From positions 1 to 64,000 of the forward strand of contig JAQGDQ010001033.1 of assembly GCA_030141605.1 (NCBI GenBank): DNA of 64,000 nt, written 5' to 3'. The translations under genes and the position numbers were made by a program. The first letter of the stretch is position 1, and the number at the start of each line of letters is the position of its first letter. Below are positions 14,801 through 29,800 of the stretch, one piece after another. The notes beneath the pieces are model-generated. The model did no database searches. It was not told where the DNA came from and worked only from the letters and a program-made list of their open reading frames with translations. The DNA is from Tubiluchus corallicola (lineage: Eukaryota; Priapulida; Priapulimorpha; Priapulimorphida; Tubiluchidae).

Positions 14801-17800
14801 ATTATCAATATTCTTCAACGTTTAAAAAAATACAGGCATACCAAATCACTTGCGGTGCCAATAAATAGTTTCAAATCATCTCATTTGCTATCATAAACCA
14901 TTTGGCAAACATACAGTAAAATAAGCAGTGTATGAAAATCTCACGATGAAAGAAAGAATTAAACTTTAGAAATTCATTCAACTATTAATCCGCCTTGTGT
15001 TCAGTTATTTGAAAACCTAGAACAGTGCACATTAAAATTCAAATAATAATAATAATAATAATCTTTTTATTTATCTTGTAACACACGCACAGTTATAATA
15101 CAATTAATTTGGAAACAAAAGTGTGAAGAAAGGGCGGCGAAAGACCAATTGGTCATTTAGTCAGCTGCCCTTTGGTTAGGGATGAACATTTTTATAGGCG
15201 CTATGCTACAGTGTATTACTGTTAGTACTGCTTATAATAAAAATTTAATTGTTACGAATGACATTAAATTGATATGCTTATAACGTGTTAGTACAATTCA
15301 TACACAGTAATAATAAGTGCATAATAAAAAAAATCAATCTGAAAATAACTGAAATAAAACTGAACTAACAAACAATAACAAACAAAGTAACACGTTTCAG
15401 ACAAAAACAGAAACACAAAACCAAGAAAAGAACGTTACATAAAATTGATCATGGTCATACTCCACAATTGCACAACAAGGTCTGTTCATTTTCACTAAAC
15501 AATTCCTCACNNNNNNNNNNNNNNNNNNNNNNNNNNNNNNNNNNNNNNNNNNNNNNNNNNNNNNNNNNNNNNNNNNNNNNNNNNNNNNNNNNNNNNNNNN
15601 NNNNNNNNNNNNNNNNNNNNNNNNNNNNNNNNNNNNNNNNNNNNNNNNNNNNNNNNNNNNNNNNNNNNNNNNNNNNNNNNNNNNNNNNNNNNNNNNNNNN
15701 NNNNNNNNNNNNNNNNNNNNNNNNNNNNNNNNNNNNNNNNNNNNNNNNNNNNNNNNNNNNNNNNNNNNNNNNNNNNNNNNNNNNNNNNNNNNNNNNNNNN
15801 NNNNNNNNNNNNNNNNNNNNNNNNNNNNNNNNNNNNNNNNNNNNNNNNNNNNNNNNNNNNNNNNNNNNNNNNNNNNNNNNNNNNNNNNNNNNNNNNNNNN
15901 NNNNNNNNNNNNNNNNNNNNNNNNNNNNNNNNNNNNNNNNNNNNNNNNNNNNNNNNNNNNNNNNNNNNNNNNNNNNNNNNNNNNNNNNNNNNNNNNNNNN
16001 NNNNNNNNNNNNNNNNNNNNNNNNNNNNNNNNNNNNNNNNNNNNNNNNNNNNNNNNNNNNNNNNNNNNNNNNNNNNNNNNNNNNNNNNNNNNNNNNNNNN
16101 NNNNNNNNNNNNNNNNNNNNNNNNNNNNNNNNNNNNNNNNCTACATGTGGAACATGGACATATACGTACTGTAGTAGATAAAGGACTAAGTAACACTACA
16201 TGTGGAACATGGACATATACGTACTGTAGTAGATAAAGGACTAAATAACACTACATGTGGAACATGGACATATACGTACTGTAGTAGATAAAGGACTAAG
16301 CGGCACTACATGTGGAACATGGACATATACGTACTGTAGTAGATAAAGGACTAAGTAACACTACGTGTGGAACATGGACATATACGTACTGTAGTAGATA
16401 AAGGACTAAATAACACTACATGTGGAACATGGACATATACGTACTGTAGTAGATAAAGGACTAAGTAACACTACATGTGGAACATGGACATATACGTACT
16501 GTAGTAGATAAAGGACTAAATAACACTACATGTGGAACATGGACATATACGTACTGTAGTAGATAAAGGACTAAATAACACTACATGTGGAAAATGGACA
16601 TATACGTACTGTAGTAGATAAATGACTAAATAACACTACATGTGGAACATGGGCATATACGCACTGTAGTAGATAAAGGACTAAATAACACTACGTGTGG
16701 AACATGGACATATACGTACTGTAGTACATAAAGAACTAAGTAACACTACATGTGAAAAATGGACATATACGTACTGTAGTAGATAAAGGACTAAATAACA
16801 CTACATGTGGAACATGGACATATACGTACTGTAGTACATAAAGAACTAAGTAACACTACATGTGGAAAATGGGCATATACGTACTGTAGTAGATAAAGGA
16901 CTAAGTAACACTACATGTGGAACATGGACATATACATACTGTAGTACATAAAGAACTAAGTAACACTACATGTGGAACATGGGCATATACGTACTGTAGT
17001 AGATAAAGGACTAAGTAACACTACATGTGGAACATGGACACATACATACTGTAGTACATAAAGAACTAAGTAACACTACATGTGGAACATGGGCATATAC
17101 GTACTGTAGTAGATAAAGGACTAAGTAACACTACAAGTGGAACATGGACATATACGTACTATAGTACATAAAGAACTAAGTAACACTACATGTGGAACAT
17201 GGGCATATACATACTGTAGTAGATAAAGGACTAAGTAACACTACAAGTGGAACATGGACATATACGTACTATAGTACATAAAGAACTAAGTAACACTACA
17301 TGTGGAACATGGGCATATATGTACTGTAGTAGATAAAGGACTAAGTAACACTACATGTGGAACATGGACATATACGTACTATAGTACATAAAGAACTAAG
17401 TAACACTACATGTGGAACATGGGCATATACATACTGTAGTAGATAAAGGACTAAGTAACACTACAAGTGGAACATGGACATATATGTACTGTAGTAGATA
17501 AAGGACTAAGTAACACTACATGTGGAACATGGACATATACGTACTGTAGTAGATAAAGGACTAAGTAACACTACATGTGGAACATGGACATATATGTAGT
17601 GTAGTAGATAAAGGACTAAGTAACACTACATGTGGAACATGGACATATACGTACTATAGTAGATAAAGAACTAAGTAACACTACATGTGGAACATGGACA
17701 TATACATACTGTAGTAGATAAAGGACTAAGTAACACTACAAGTGGAACATGGACATATACGTACTGTAGTAGATAAAGGACAAAGTAACACTACATGTGG

Positions 17801-20800
17801 AACATGGACATATACATACTGTAGTAGATAAAGGACTAAGTAACACTACAAGTGGAACATGGACATATATGTAGTGTAGTGGATAAATGACTAAGTAACA
17901 CTACATGTGGAACAGTTGTCTTAAAAGTCCCAGGTCAAATTCACCCCCTTGCAATTTCCTGGATTCTTCAACTCTTTCCCCATTTGAACGTGCCATGATA
18001 AATTCCCACCATTATATGTTTACAGTTGCAATTAATAAGACGATTTAAGTTATCAAACTACATTACTTTTCTAATTGCAAACAAAAGAATCCTTATTTCA
18101 ATGGATCATAAAATCTTGATATGATTTAATACGTAAATATTTTGTTGGGAAGAACAAAGACACCTGGCCAAAAGCCATCGAGTGCAATCAAAAGAAAACA
18201 CGGAGGCTGACAACGAAACTTTCAATATAAGTTTTAATGTTCACTACAACATCCAAAGAAACTAATTTGTGTCGTGTATATTTGTACTTTGCGAGAAGTA
18301 AAACAAGAAACATTAAGCCATACTAACCGCTATGTCAGCAGTTACTGCAATATATCCTGGCACTAATGGCACCGAAGATTGTCGTCCGTAGGAGAACACC
18401 TTCAGCGAACTACGTCTTCGACCGTGCATGCGCGCAGCCGACTCTTGCATGTGGTCCGCATCATTGGGAACGTCACAGATCACACGGGGACATGCGTCAC
18501 CTGCCGGAACTTCCATTTTCCGCACAGATTTCCCTTCTGGGATTGTTCCTAAGAGTGAGGAACGTCTGCGGGACATCGGATGATGTCTAGTTTCCTTATC
18601 TAAGCCAATATGAGTCTCCATGACAGGCTAGTGTTGCGGTAAATAATAGACTGTTGACCTAAACCCGATGTATCCTCAATTTAGGGTCTACGTGGAAACA
18701 GACTGATATCATTGCTTCCCTTTCTCTGCTGCTAAAGTCTTAATGAGACAAACAACAAACCTCGTTACATCGCACGGCACTTTTGAGGAAGAAGATTGCT
18801 TCATACACCTTACACACGGACACCGGATGACAACTTAATCCAAGACTAAATAGGATGCAAATAAGTTATTAGTGTTTCAGACATCTTTTCTACATATTAA
18901 TCGGTAAATATTGATTGTATTTAGCAATGTGTTATCAAGGAATGTATGTAAAATACATGCATGCATTCGCATTATTTTATACCAAAAAGCACTCGGACCA
19001 AACACCGACCCATTACCTTACAATAGCGAAATTAACAATTTAACAACTCAGTAAAGTCGAGAACCAAGCCCGAGACTGACAACAATGTGCTAGGTTTGTT
19101 TTCTTTTCTAACTGTGGCTAAGTAACAGGGAAAACATGAGGTTTACATTTCATAGCATGTTTAGAATAGCTTACTAGTATTACTGGTTGCAGAAAGAGAA
19201 AACTACTAAAGAAGATTAGAAAACCAAACCGGAGAAAACAGAAGTGTTCACAAGCAGAATCACCATCCTCTTGTTTAAAACCAAAAACACAACAAAGTAG
19301 TTTTCCATTTTCTTCATCAGTACAACTTGTCAACTTTGTGCAGTGTAAAGGTGTGATACAACAGACGTACTTAATGTGGATACTGCACGGTTTACAAAAA
19401 CTCTGGCTTTAGCTCGTGTTCACACAAAACCTACGGTGGCAGACATTACGGTCCAATCGTTCTCGATTCGATGCGTTTTCATTTCACAATTTCAGTCAAA
19501 ATCCCCCAAACACAGTAAGTTTATTATACAAAAGTTCCAGTTTTAAGAATCCAATGGACACTAAGCAGTGAAATTTTGTGACACGCGTTCCTGAAGTTCG
19601 ACAGACGCTAGCATCGCACGAGGGTGACTGGGGACCGGAGATCAATTCCGGTACCCTGATCAGAGTTCAACCGATTCAATCTTGACACTGTAATCAATTG
19701 ATAATCATTCACACAAATCAAGCATTTAAATAAGCCTCCTGGCTGGTCAAATGCATTTAACTCAGTATAAACCACAATGATAAGAAGTCTGCAGCAGCCA
19801 CAGAACTAAAAATTGCTTAGTTAATTCACATCTGCTCACCAATTTAACTAAAACCGCTCGTTCCTTTTTAATACACTCACTTTTCGATTTTAATACATCA
19901 CTTGCACGTAGAAAATCATACTCTGTCAGGTAAGACACTTTAAAAAGTTATGACAGATAAATCACATTAAGAGTTACGGCAGGTAAACGTGTGTCTTAGA
20001 TTATGTACATAGCAGCAACAAGTATTTAATCCTTTGAACAAATTAAAGCAATAATGCACAGATCAAGTCTTGACGAGTGACCTTGAGAGGAGCTCTTGAC
20101 GAGTGACCTTGAGATGAGGATAGCGAAGGAATAAAATGACATTCCCGAATCAGATATTTTAATAAAAAACTAATTGTTTGTTAGACAGAATCTATTAAGA
20201 ATAAAAAATTAACAAGCAGAAATTGGAACAATCTTAGAAAAACAATGATTGTTGTTACTTTGCAAAATCAGGTGTTCCCAATTGTCTTACGGAGCATCAC
20301 AATTCCCAATCAGAAATCACAAAGGGAAGGTAACAAACAAGTTTCTTCACGGCTCCGGCAGCGGCAAATACGAACACACCCAACCTTTGAAACGGATTTA
20401 TTTGAAACGTGTAAATTTTCACTCTAAAAACAGCACAAAAATGACGAAAACTGCCCAGGACACGGCAAGTTGAGCAACGCGACACGCCGAATAGTCGCCT
20501 TATGCTGCAATGAACACAAAACTCATCAACTTATCCGAAAAGAGCAGCAACAAAGATACCCTGGAGGCCTCTCTTACCCTGTAATTACTTAAGCATTGAA
20601 CTGGAGTCTATCATCAGACAAAATTGCAGTTTTTACTCAAGAACATGCTTTTAACTGCTTGAAGAAAGTCACGAGGAAATAGCTAAAGTTTCATGCTCAC
20701 AATATAAGATACAGACAGGGCCAGAACATGACATTTTGAGCCCTAGGCTCATGAAATTATGGGGCATCTCGTAGGCGGGGCCACCCTTTAACTCGCCCGC

Positions 20801-23800
20801 ACTCGTTTTGATATATTTTAGCAACATTTACACAGCTTACTGCCAATTAAATAAATTAGAATAGCTGTCTTTGTTTGTCAATGAAAATATTCTTTAAGAA
20901 ACATCACCATTTTATTCATTAAACAAAAAAGTTAGTAAGAAAAAGAAAGAAATTTTAGAAAAAGGAAATACATTTACAGAACAGAACCAACTTAAAATGA
21001 TTCATTAAGACAATAATTTTAGAGGAAAGGACACTTAGCACTTAGCATGTTGGGTTTATTTTAGTCATTTACTGTTATCACTTAAACTGTTTGTGGTGTG
21101 CTAAAGGAAGGACAAGTCACTCAACATGTTGGGTTTATTTCACTGTTATCACTTAAACTGTTTGTGGTGCGCTAAAGGAAAGAACAAGTCACTCAGTATG
21201 TTGGGTTTATTTTACTGTTATCACTTAAACTGTTTGTGGTGTGCTAAAGGAAGGACAAGTCACTCAGCATGCTGGGTTTGTTTCACTGTTATCACTTAAA
21301 CTGTTTGTGGTGCGCTAAAGGAAGGACAAGTCACTCAGCATGCTGGGTTTGTTTCACTGTTATCACTTAAACTGTTTGTGGTGCGCTAAAGGGAGGACAA
21401 GTCACTTAGCATGTTGGGTTTATTTTACTGTTATCACTTAAACTGTTTGTGGTGTGCTAAAGGAAGGACAAGTCACTCAGCATGCTGGGTTTGTTTCACT
21501 GTTATCACTTAAACTGTTTGTGGTGTGCTAAAGGAAGGACAAGTCACTTAGCATGTTGGGTTTATTTCACTGTTATCACTTAAACTGTTTGTGGTGCGCT
21601 AAAGGGAGGACAAGTCACTCAGCATGTTGGGTTTATTTTACTGTTATCACTTAAACTGTTTGTGGTGCGCTAAAGGAAGGACAAGTCACTCAGCATGTTG
21701 GGTTTATTTTACTGTTATCACTTAAACTGTTTGTGGTGCGCTAAAGGAAGGACAAGTCACTCAGCATGTTGGGTTTATTTTACTGTTATCACTTAAACTG
21801 TTTGTGGTGTGCTAAAGGGAGGACAAGTCACTCAGCATGTTGGGTTTATTTTACTGTTATCACTTAAACTGTTTGTGGTGCGCTAAAGGAAAGACAAGTC
21901 ACTCAGTATGTTGGGTTTGTTTTACTGTTATCACTTAAACTGTTTGTGGTGTGCTAAAGGAAGGACAAGTCACTCAGTATGTTGGGTTTATTTTACTGTT
22001 ATCACTTAAACTGTTTGTGGTGTGCTAAAGGGAGGACAAGTCACTCAGCATGTTGGGTTTATTTTAGTCATTTACTGTTATCACTTAAACTGTTTGTGGT
22101 GCGCTAAAGGAAGGACAAGTCACTTAGCATGTTGGGTTTATTTTAGTCATTTACTGTTATCACTTAAATTTAAAGAAACATAACGAAGAAATGTGCAATA
22201 AAAACCTCTCTATAAAGCTTAAAGCTAATTTATACTAACACTGTATAGAAATTTTCAGGCCTGGTGGTAACTGCAATTCACTTGAAAATTATGATGTAAC
22301 TGGTAAACTTTATGGCTTTTTCTAAGTGCAATGTGGTTTTTCCTTAAGCGTGCACTGTTTAAATTAATTCAAACTTCTTCAGTTTACTTAATGTACATGC
22401 GAAAATATCGCAAAATTAGTATCTATTATTGTACCATTATGCTTTTGAAATAAGCGGACAATGCGCTTCTTTTCTTCAACTAATGAATGATGTCATTGAC
22501 GGAAGGAATGTACATTCAAAATGGGAGCGCAAACGCTCGAAATGATCGCAATTTTAAAGTGATTTTACTAATTACTCTTATCAGTCTTTTATTACTACAT
22601 CCTTTCTATCATTTTTATCAAACACTGAAACAAGCCTAACTTCCCAGAAAGTGTGGCCTTTTCCTTTAATCAGAAGGACTATAAGCTTGTAACTTTTCAC
22701 ATGCCAAGACAACAGGGATCTTACAAAGTTACGTCACATTATAATTTTCACTAACTAGCACTTTCAGAGTACATATTGTGAACTGGATCTTCCACGCCTA
22801 ACTTCCCAGAAAGTGTGGCCTTTTCCTTTAATCCGGTGGACTATAAGCTTGTAACTTTTCACATACGAACACAACAGGGATCTTACAAAGTTACGTCACA
22901 TTATAATTTTCACTAACTAGCACTTTCAGAGTACATATTGTGAACTGGATCTTCCATGCGATGGTGTGCATTACATGCAAACAGTTTGACCTTCGCCTGC
23001 CTGCCCCAGGACATAATGACCAATTGAGTGGACAGCGCACATGAAACATGTTACTTAATGAAGTCACAGTACGAAGGGCAGATCATTCGCTTATTTTCAG
23101 CCAGACGTTGTAAAGGCCAAGGACAAGGTGGTATTGCCAGCAGGAAAATAAGGTGGAGAAAACCCAGTGATGTGGTATAATGTGAAGACAGCAAGAAATT
23201 TAGGAGGGTTTTGCTATGGCAAAATCTTAAACAGAAATATAGTCTCAGGTAGAGTGATGGGCAATTTTGAAATTTTATTTTCGATTTAAAGCAAAAAGGT
23301 TGAAACAACGAAAAACAAAAAGGGTGAAACAACAAAAAGTAAAAAGGGTGAAACAACGAAAAGCAAAAAGGTTGAAACAACGAAAAGCAAAAAGGGTGAA
23401 ACAACAAAAAGCAAAAAGGTTGAAACAACAAAAAGCAAAAAAGGTTGAAACAACAAAAAGTAAAAAGGGTGAAACAACAAAAAGCAAAAAAGGCTGAAAC
23501 AACAAAAAGCAAAAAAGGCTGAAACAACAAAAAGCAAAAAAGGCTGAAACAACAAAAAGCAAAAAAGGTTGAAACAACGAAAAGCAAAAAGGGTGAAACA
23601 ACGAAAAGCAAAAGGTTGAAACAACAAAAAGCAAAAAGGGTGAAACAACGAAAGCAAAAACATACATAAAGAGACAGTTTTCACAATTATGACATAATAA
23701 AAATGCCGCACTAATACTGATCTAGAAGTCTTGTAAAACAATTAACTGGCTTGTGCTGCCACCTTTTAATCAGATTTATAAACTTTCCTTCAACAGATGG

Positions 23801-26800
23801 CAGTACTGGACAAAAAAATTGAAAACTTGTTTATTTCACGACAAAAAATAAATCAAGGTAGATAAAATGTTTTCTTTAGCCAGACAGGAGGTAACTACTG
23901 CAAATAGCTATGTGTTATAAACTCGTAATAAATATTACAATTTATATCATAAATGAGAATTTACAAAATTATTTATTATCCTTCATAAGTGAGTTTATGT
24001 AAATAAAGTGAAATAAAAACTCTACTAGATAAAAAACCGCAACAAAGTAAGTGATATGCTCGAATCAGTGATATGCTAAGTGACACTTGATTCTAAAAAA
24101 ACTGTTGAAAATGAAAACAGTTTTAAAGACAGCAACAAATCGTAATATAATACCGAGAATGAGTATTGAACCCAATGTTCATACATTGATTCACTAACCG
24201 GGCTTGGTGTTGCTTAACTTTGGTCACCAAAGTTACTAATGCACATCTCAGGAAAACAATTAGCCACACATGCTGTTACCTGTCCATTCATCGATCATGT
24301 CACAACAAACATTGTGAAACATACCTTTTCTGGGTAACCCTACCAGCGAAACTTAATGACAGACGTAAACCGAGACACCATTACTGCGTGAAAACATTAA
24401 TCACGTTAAAACCCGTTTCATCGCATCACAAGAGGCGAACACAACGCATGTGACAAACAATGATCATTATCTGCTAAGGATAAGGCCAGGTAAGGTTCAA
24501 GCATTCAGAAATTTCACTAATCTATAGTCATTTCAAACACAACTAAAGCACCTGGCTGTGAGGTGGATGATTCAAGATAACAGAATATGCCTGTCAAATG
24601 AATAAACGCTTGAAAAAGAGGACAAATAAGCGGTGCGAATAGTCGGCATGATTTTCCAAATCAGAAGATTAAAAAATACATATGAAATTAAATCAGATGA
24701 ATAAATATTTGTGAAATGACAAGCATTTCCAGAAGAGAATAAGTATTTTTTAACACTGGACCCTTAAAATCTGGTGCCTCTCAGAATTTGGTCCCCTGGG
24801 TTACAGCCTAATTAGTCTTCTGATAGATACGCCCCTGCAAACAGCCTGTTATTGCTGGGAAGTTGGGAACGATGTCACACGGGACAACAGAAGTTAAAGA
24901 GTTAAACAACAGAAGAAAATTGTCACTTTCAAAGACGTTTCTAGGGGAATGCCGTGATGAAAAAGAACCCTTGGCGTAAACAAATCCAAGTTAGAATATT
25001 ACATTGGATTGGGCGTGTACTAAGACTACCAGACTAGCCCAAGAATCTCCTCTTCCCATGAAGACGATGATGATGATGATTGTGATGATCTGTATGATGT
25101 GATGAAGAAGAACCCTTGGAATAAACAAATCCAAGTTAGAATATTACATTGGATTGGGCGTGTACTAAGACTACCAGATTAGCCCAAGAATCTCCTCTTC
25201 CCATGAAGATGATGATGATGATGATTGTGATGATCTGTATGATGTGATGAAGAAGAACCCTTGGAATAAACAAATCCAAGTTAAAATATTGCATTGGATT
25301 GGGTGTGTACTAAGACTACCAGACTATCCCAAGAATCTCCTCTTCCCATGAAGATGATGATGATGATGATTGTGATGATCTGTATGTGATGAAAAAGAAC
25401 CCTTGGCGTAAACAAATCCAAGTTAGAATATTGCATTGGATTGGGCGTGTACTAAGACTACCAGATTAGCCCAAGAATCTCCTCTTCCCATGAAGATGAT
25501 GATGATGATGATTGTGATGATCTGTATGATGTGATGAAGAAGAACCCAAGGAATAAACAAATCCAAGTTAGAATATTGCATTAGATTGGCCATGTACTAA
25601 GACTACCAGACAGGCTGAAGAATCTTCTCTTGCCACAGTAAAGCTCTTGAAATGACAAAAACCACCTAGAGGGGGGGGGGGGTGTCAACTACTGATTTAC
25701 ATAGATAAGCTGCAAAAAGATCTGGCAAATACAATTCTAGATTTTTGGGAAGATGCATTGCGGGCGCAGTGTCGGAGGGCGCCATGTTTTAGAGCTTAAA
25801 AGCATGGAAATGAGGAAATGGTGAATTCAAACAACTATTTCATCCCGGCGTTAAACAAAAGAAATTCCACAAAAGCCATCTGTCTTACCATCTGAGTTTC
25901 TTCTCCAATATTAACATACTGCCGGTCACGACTGATACGTCCTTCCAATGGCACGCGACCAAAAGATGAACTGTTAGCGCCCTGAGTTGATTGTGTGGAG
26001 TACTGCCCTGTCATCTGGGCCATACCTACAATCAAAAAATCAATACTTGTGAGTAACCACAGTAATCCACAGTAAAAGTCAGTCAATCTTGTTAATTATT
26101 CTTTCATGCCAGAGTACAAACTTTGATTTCGTAGCTCCTATCCTTTCCTGCTGGAACATTAGCTACTTCTGTACGCTGTCTTTCATTACGGTGAGCTTAC
26201 TGACTGAAATTTAAGTTTAAGCAAAACTGCAACGGTATAACTGCTTACTTGCTAGAGTGTTCATTAATTTTTTTGTCGTGTAAAACACAGCACCGCCACG
26301 ATATTTCACATAAACATGACTTGTGTACTGATTAGGGGTGAGCATAGCTGTTGTCCAGTATTCACCGTTTACTGTCAGCTTTTCTTGGTTAATTTTTATA
26401 AGCATTAAAGCAACATATTCGATTTGTTTAAAATCATTTTAATTATATTATAATTAATTTAATATAAAAAGTAACTCTGGTACATCTTACAACAGAAGTT
26501 TACTGCACTGGATTTTTATACTGAAGTTCAGGGGAAAAATTTCGAAACCCAAATATTCGGTGCATCGTTAAGCAGGTGCTACTGTACATGTATGTGCAAA
26601 ATGCTAATGAAACACGTGCTCCAAACTAAAAATGTGAACCATGTAAGTGTGAATAACCATGTAAGTGTGAGTGTACTCACGCAAATCATTAGAGTCAGCA
26701 CCATCATAAGTCTGTCCAGATTCCCCATCAGCTGTTGAAGAGGAGGGTAAATCATGATATACCCCTAAGAAAAAATACCAAATACATGAAATTCAACTTC

Positions 26801-29800
26801 TATGTATACTTTGCGTACGGTGTACACGTATGGCACAATGTATCAACAGTTTTAACTCTCGAAAAAGCAAAAAACAATTTATATAGTATCCTATCAAAGT
26901 GTTTACAATAACTGCATATTTGTTGTTCGCATCCTTCTGTCTCGGAAGACAATGGCGTATGCGCCAAGAGAGTCAGTTATTGATCACACTGATGGAGTTG
27001 CAGCTTCGACTGTGGCTGAGCAGTCCGATCCTTGAACGTCTCCAGGGTGCACGCTTGGGCAAGGTGTTGTGAGATCCTGAGTTGCCCAGACAACAGGAAC
27101 CACCTCTCTTCCTCGGAGCGATAGGCTTGGCACCAGGTTAGCTGCAGGAGCTGCCGGAGTCAGTGAGCATGCTGCAATGGTCCGCCTTTGGGGCTCCACT
27201 CCTGATTTGGAAGGTTTACTCCTCTACACATGACCCGGGTCACTTGACCTCCTCCGCCCTCTAGCAGTGGGCTGCTTGTGCAGCTCCTCCGCCTAGTGTC
27301 GAGATACAGTGTGGGCAACAATTGACTGCATATAATACACAAATATCTCAGTAAGGCTAAAATTTACGATTCTCACACACAAGCAATTAGTTCATAAAGT
27401 GGATTAGGAATAGGAATAGGGTTGGGTTTAGGTTTAGGGATAGAATTAGGGTTAGTGTTAGGGTATTTAAATTGTGTGGGGAATTGTAAAATCCTTCCCT
27501 CAGTAATAGTAAAGTTTTTAAACAATTAAGTTTAGTACAATCCAGGGTTAACTGGTGATTAAATGCTATTCAAACCCCGTGTGATTCTACCATGTAAGAA
27601 TTTAGTGAGCGTGAAGCTGAAACAGTTTCTGTCCTTGAAGACAGTGGCAGTGCCAATGGAAACTCTCAAAGCGGGTTTTTAAAGTACAAGAAAACCCTCC
27701 ACTTACGTGTATAAAGCTTAAAAAATTCGTCTTGAACTTTGTACCGCTTACATACTGCCTTTTTGCATGCAGGGCTTGCATCGGCAGTAATGCTGTATAA
27801 AACTTGTAAATTTAAACTCCAGCGATGACCGTTAGGTGCTGCCATTTTGAAGGTAGGTAGTTTGAAACGAGTTTAGATAACTTTGGTGCGTGAAGTTTGA
27901 AAAAAATCACAGCATTCGTAGCATACATGTTACTAATTAAGTAAAATTTTAAATTACTGTATCTTGTCAATAAGATTAAAAATACGTTTTTGGTTAGTGA
28001 GCATTCGTAGCATACATGTTACTAATTAAGTAAAATTTTAAATTACTGTATCTTGTCAATAAGATTAAAAATACGTTTTTGGTTAGTGAGTGGCGCACCC
28101 TGGAGGGTAAGCCAGCATCATTTTACCAATTGGCATAAACATTTTAAATTATTATTTCTAGTTACATAAGTCTTTCAAGCAGGTAAGTGAAATGCTAAGT
28201 AATATAGATTTGCACGGAAAGTTTTTTGGGACGTAGTTTAACATTTCCCTTTCTTCCCCTGATTTACGTTTGCATAGTGACGTCATGTAATCGCTTCGTC
28301 GGAACAGCATTGCTGGAGATTTAAAATGAAAACAAACAAAAATTCCTTTTAACCCGAGCGTGATATACGCATAAAATTGCTATAAAGTAGTATAATTTTT
28401 AAGGCGATTTTTCTGAAACCTACTTCTGATACCCCCTTTTCTTGTCCTTTATGTGCACTCACTACAAACCATACCTACCTAACATTGTTTTAAAAGTAAA
28501 CACAAGGCCGGCTCTACCACTAGTCAGAGTAGGCAGTTGCCAAAGGTGTCAAACTACCTAGAGCCACCACTGGGTAGTTGCCTAGGGTGTCAAACTACCT
28601 AGAGCCACCACTGGGTAGTTGCCAAAGGTGTCAAACTACCTAGAGCCACCACTTGGTAGTTGACTAGGGTGTCAAACTACCTAGAGCCACCACTGGGTAG
28701 TTGACTAGGGTGTCAAACTACCTAGAGCCACCACTGGGTAGTTGACTAGGGTGTCAAACTACCTACAGCCACTACTGGGTAGTTGCCTAGGGCGTCAAAC
28801 TACCTAGAGCCGCCACTGGGTAGTTGCCTAGGGTGTCAAACTACCTAGAGCCGCCACTGGGTAGTTGCCTAGGGTGTCAAACTACCTAGAGCCGACACTG
28901 GGTAGTTGACTAGGGCGTCAAACTACCTAGAGCCACCACTGGGTAGTTGACTAGGGTGTCAAACTACCTAGAGCCACCACTGGGTAGTTGCCTAGGGTGT
29001 CAAACTACCTAGAGCCACCACTGGATAGTTGCCTAGGGTGTCAAACTACCTAGAGCCACCACTGGGTAGTTGACTAGGGTGTCAAACTACCTAGAGCCGC
29101 CACTGGGTAGTTGCCTAGGGTGTCAAACAACCTAGAGCCGCCACTGGGTAGTTGCCTAGGGTGTCAAACTACCTAGAGCCGCCACTGGGTAGTTGACTAG
29201 GGTGTCAAACTACCTAGAGCCGACACTGGGTAGTTGACTAGGGCGTCAAACTACCTACAGCCACTACTGGGTAGTTGACTAGGGTGTCAAACTACCTAGA
29301 GCCGCCACTGGGTAGTTGCCTAGGGTGTCAAACTACCTAGAGCCACCACTGGATAGTTGCCTAGGGCGTCAAACTACCTAGAGCCACCACTGGGTAGTTG
29401 CCTAGGGTGTCAAACTACCTAGAGCCGCCACTGGGTAGTTGACTAGGGTGTCAAACTACCTAGAGCCGCCACTGGGTAGTTGACTAGGGTGTCAAACTAC
29501 CTAGAGCCGCCACTGGGTAGTTGACTAGGGCGTCAAACTACCTAGAGCCGCCACTGGGTAGTTGCCTAGGGTGTCAAACTACCTAGAGCCACCACTGGGT
29601 AGTTGCCTAGGGTGTCAAACTACCTAGAGCCGCCACTGGGTAGTTGACTAGGGTGTCAAACTACCTAGAGCCACCACTGGGTAGTTGACTAGGGTGTCAA
29701 ACTACCTAGAGCCACCACTGGGTAGTTGCCTAGGGTGTCAAACTACCTAGAGCCGACACTGGGTAGTTGACTAGGGTGTCAAACTACCTAGAGCCGCCAC

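Noticed and set aside
15468-16196. Frames of 229-237 codons across 15468-16196
   Set aside because: Almost entirely N; they exist only because the gap has no stops.
19118-19333. 71-codon minus-strand frame as an extra P5B exon between exons 3 and 4
   Set aside because: Phase 0-0 would be required; acceptor and donor candidates are poor and the text matches no P5B region.
23051-23741. Phe/Cys-rich frames that look membrane-like
   Set aside because: Antisense of an A-rich 24-bp array; the composition follows from the repeat.
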